Position numbers and translations under genes: made by a program. Positions 37,197-39,104 of a DNA stretch of 39,104 bases are shown here, one piece after another. Source of the stretch: an uncultured Eubacteriales bacterium (GTDB lineage Bacteria; Bacillota; Clostridia; Christensenellales; Aristaeellaceae); contig CACYTF010000049.1 of the NCBI GenBank assembly GCA_902777335.1, positions 1-39,104 on the forward strand, written 5' to 3'. The notes under the pieces were generated by a model that saw only the letters and a list, made by a program, of their open reading frames with translations, was not told the DNA's origin and ran no database searches. How positions within the stretch are numbered: the first letter of the stretch is position 1; each line of letters starts with the position of its first letter.

Positions 37197-38045
37197 TCAG
37201 CCCATCTTGAAGCCCTTCGCCAGCGTGTCGCCGCCGATGTAGTTGCGCATCAGGAACAGCAGCACCACGTTCGGGATGATGATGATCAGCGCGAACACCG
37301 CGCCGGCGGTGGCCGGGAAGTCCAGTATGACGCCGTACATCTCGGTCATCATCGTGCGGTACTTCGGCAGGCCGACCATCAGCGTGCCGACGCTCTCGCC
37401 CAGGGACCCGATGAACGCGTACATCGCCGCCACGGCGATGCCCGGCCAGGCGATGGGCAGCGTCACGTGGAAGAACGTGCGGATCGGCCCGGCGCCGGCG
37501 TCTCTGGAGGCCTCCTCCTGGTGGCGCGGCACGCTTCTGAACGCGCCGGCGGGCAGCCAGATCATCTGCATCATCGTGCCCAGCATATGAATGAGCAGCA
37601 CGCCCAGGAAGGTGCCCATCAGCCCGATCTTGTAGTAGATGATACCGATGGAGGTGTACATGCCGATCTTCGGGAAGGCGTTGCCGATCAGGAACAGCAG
37701 CATGATGAACTTCCTGCCCTTGAAGCGGAACCGGGCCAGCGCGTAGGCCGCCGGTATGCAGATGATCAGCGCCAGCACCGTGGAGCAGATCGCGAACAGG
37801 AACGAGTTCACGATGGCCTCCACCACCGTGGGCTGATCCAGCACGTACTTCCACCACTGGAAGCCGTAGGACGTGGGCGCCAGCGCGGGGTACTCATACT
37901 TGTTGGCGAACGCCAACGGCAGCATGTACAACAGCGGCCCATAGAAGAACAGCATGAATACGAGCAGCACGATCACGCCGCCCGCCCGCTTCTTTCCCAG
38001 CGCGCGCACCATGCTCTTGGGCTTCATGGCCTGCAACATAGACAA
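37197..38045 (-). CDS. ABC transporter permease (second-type, PotC/FbpB-like)
   Basis: 282 residues with six membrane helices. The EEASRDAGAGPIRTFFHVTLPIAWPG loop is the ATPase-contact EAA motif. TTG 38045 (GGAGG 8 nt upstream) is preferred; ATG 38039 and an upstream TTG 38099 are in frame, but the latter lies inside the leader next to the promoter. First gene of the importer operon permease-ATPase-binding protein-permease. Confidence 0.88.
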   Translation of the reverse strand: MSMLQAMKPKSMVRALGKKRAGGVIVLLVFMLFFYGPLLYMLPLAFANKYEYPALAPTSYGFQWWKYVLDQPTVVEAIVNSFLFAICSTVLALIICIPAAYALARFRFKGRKFIMLLFLIGNAFPKIGMYTSIGIIYYKIGLMGTFLGVLLIHMLGTMMQMIWLPAGAFRSVPRHQEEASRDAGAGPIRTFFHVTLPIAWPGIAVAAMYAFIGSLGESVGTLMVGLPKYRTMMTEMYGVILDFPATAGAVFALIIIIPNVVLLFLMRNYIGGDTLAKGFKMG

Positions 38046-38095
38046 CCGCCTCACCTCCACAGAGCTTTCGGCTTTTTCCTCGTTTAACAATACCG

Positions 38096-38148
38096 TCAAT
38101 ATTTATGTTGATTATACAATGAAGGATGCGGTTTGTCAACATTTGTTG
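38096..38148 (-). promoter_or_regulatory. Consensus promoter of the ABC importer with flanking operator-like repeats
   Basis: On the minus strand: TTGACA (38134-38139), 17-nt spacer, TATAAT (38111-38116), a perfect consensus. Two similar palindromic motifs flank it on the plus strand: TCAATATTTATGTTGA (38096-38111) and TCAACATTTGTTG (38136-38148), 40 bp apart. They overlap the -10/start and the -35, so a repressor binding both would close the promoter. Operator role is inference. Confidence 0.75.
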
Positions 38149-38200
38149 TAAAGATTGTAAAAATATGTGCGCCCCGGACCCCGTTGGCGCCCGATACGGA

Positions 38201-38229
38201 TTGCGCCGATCCCGCGGATATGATAGAAT
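38201..38229 (+). promoter_or_regulatory. Promoter of the GDPD-like gene
   Basis: TTGCGC (38201-38206), 17-nt spacer, TAGAAT (38224-38229), divergent from the ABC importer promoter. Confidence 0.5.
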
Positions 38230-38267
38230 ACCCAAGAACGACGATGCGATCTGTGGAGGCGATGACG

Positions 38268-38942
38268 ATGGCGAAAGAGCGTATATACACGATGATCACG
38301 GCCCATGCCGGCGCGGAGGACACCGCGCCCAACACCCTTGAGAGCCTGAAGGTTTTGGCGGGCTGCGGCGCGGACGCGGTGGAGCTGGACGTGCGGGCGG
38401 GGGAGGGCGGCCTGGTGCTGTCCCACAACCCGCTGGAGCCGGGGGTTCGGTACGCGACGCTCGAGGAAGCGCTGGACCTGATCCGCCGCATGACCGACCG
38501 GATGCTGGTGAACATCGACCTGAAGGAAATGGACCTGACGCACCGGGTCTGGGCCGCGGCCGAGGCGTGCGGCATGGCCGGGCGGCTGCTGTTCACCGGC
38601 AGCGTCTGCCCGGTGGACGAGCGCTTCGTGAAGGATTTGTCCGCCGAGATCTGGTACAACCAGGAGCTGCTGCAGCCCTCGGAGCGCGAAGCGCCGCTGG
38701 CGTCGGTGCTGCGGCGCGGCCATCGGGCCATCAACATCCACTGGCCCCGGGTGGACCTGGCCGCGTTGACCCCGGACACCGCCCGCCACTACTCCTGCTG
38801 GACGCTGGACGACGAAAAGGTCATCGCCGCCTTCCTGCGCGCCGGCGTGCTGAACATCACCACGCGCATCCCCCGGCGGGCCATCGCCCTGCGAAACGAG
38901 ATTCAAGGGTCATGCGCCGCTTGTATGGATATGGATGCATGA
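38268..38942 (+). CDS. Glycerophosphodiester phosphodiesterase-like protein with altered active site
   Basis: 224 residues, close to the size of short GDPD proteins. The frame is clear: ITAHAGAEDTAPNTLESL, then GADAVELDVRAGEGGLVLSHNPL, then VNIDLKEMDL and a C-terminal CWTLDDEKVIAAFLRAGVLNITTRIP. However, key positions differ: His13-Arg is His13-Ala, the Glu of PENT is missing (PNT at 21-23), and the His-Asp pair is His53-Asn54. Glu39 and Asp41 remain. Hydrolase activity is therefore doubtful. ATG 38268 is 8 nt after GGAGG; ATG 38262 is too close. Confidence 0.75.
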   Translation: MAKERIYTMITAHAGAEDTAPNTLESLKVLAGCGADAVELDVRAGEGGLVLSHNPLEPGVRYATLEEALDLIRRMTDRMLVNIDLKEMDLTHRVWAAAEACGMAGRLLFTGSVCPVDERFVKDLSAEIWYNQELLQPSEREAPLASVLRRGHRAINIHWPRVDLAALTPDTARHYSCWTLDDEKVIAAFLRAGVLNITTRIPRRAIALRNEIQGSCAACMDMDA

Positions 38943-38949
38943 AGCATGC

Positions 38950-38976
38950 GTAGGGGCGGCGATGCGCCGCCCCTAC
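38950..38976. repeat. Short GC-rich palindrome after the GDPD-like gene
   Basis: GTAGGGGCGGCG and its inverse form a perfect 12-bp stem with a 3-nt loop. It resembles repetitive extragenic palindromes of Clostridia and may also end the transcript. The remaining 128 bases to the window end contain a TTGACA (39031) and an AAAGGAG before an ATG at 39063 that stops after four codons; I see no gene there. Confidence 0.7.
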
Positions 38977-39104
38977 AACATATTGTGGACAGGAAGGCAA
39001 AAAAGCGGTTCTTCACGGAAAGTTGTGGGATTGACAGAAACGCGATAGACAAAAGGAGCATGAAAGACTTCTAATTGTAGCTGCGAAACAAACAAGGAAG
39101 AAGT

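Noticed and set aside
39031..39080. TTGACA and AAAGGAG followed by ATG at the window end
   Set aside because: No matching -10 at the right spacing and the frame closes after four codons.

Overview
The window comes from a GC-rich, endospore-forming member of the Firmicutes, most likely class Clostridia. Evidence for sporulation is SpoIIR, a SleB-YpeB germination pair and a YtfI-YtfJ (DUF2953-GerW) pair. The gene order pta-ackA-DUF177-rpmF, RNase Y, AGGAGG ribosome-binding sites and frequent TTG/GTG starts fit the same group. The signal peptides of the secreted proteins resemble those of gut Christensenellales, but that placement is inference. No rRNA, tRNA, prophage or CRISPR array was seen.

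Layout. 1-4.0 kb: a large secreted surface protein (transglutaminase-like core, BspA-type leucine-rich repeats, five Ig-like domains, a Pro/Thr/Glu linker), then a MITE-like element. 4.0-4.35 kb: a BrnA antitoxin behind the stump of its BrnT toxin. 4.36-9.9 kb: a membrane-anchored foldase, a stand-alone riboflavin kinase, a secreted FMN/FAD reductase of the fumarate/urocanate reductase type, a SPOR-like membrane protein and a DUF2461 protein. 9.9-13.1 kb (minus): pta-ackA-DUF177-rpmF. 13.2-17 kb: a 5'-truncated Eis-like acetyltransferase, proS, and a GNAT-Nudix pair. 17-21.4 kb (plus): patatin-like lipase, spoIIR-sleB-ypeB, and a solitary MazF. 21.5-23.4 kb (minus): ytfI-ytfJ and an unknown gene. 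23.7-25.9 kb (plus): an RsmC-like methyltransferase and a frameshifted rny. 26-30.5 kb: a RelE-like toxin with a damaged start, a TIM-barrel epimerase, trkA-trkH and a DUF2442 protein. 30.6-32.9 kb (plus): ECF sigma factor, zinc anti-sigma and DUF4097 protein in ATGA-overlapping order. 33-38.1 kb (minus): L-asparaginase and a four-gene ABC importer. 38.3-38.9 kb: a glycerophosphodiesterase-like protein with an altered active site.

Two families of small repeats run through the intergenic DNA. The first is a palindromic element with core GGGGACAGGTTC inside TGAGTCA/TGACTCA ends, plus a perfect 61-bp palindrome with the related core GGGGACGGTTCTC. Three damaged or altered gene ends lie exactly at copies of the first element. 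The second is a set of heptanucleotide arrays, all fitting a purine-rich consensus close to GARTRRR, some forming long hairpins. They sit at operon joints, where they supply Shine-Dalgarno sequences or the last codons of a gene. Three toxin-antitoxin remnants, each without its partner, and a 22-nt deletion in rny make this a window with visible recent gene erosion, although the rny lesion could be an assembly error.
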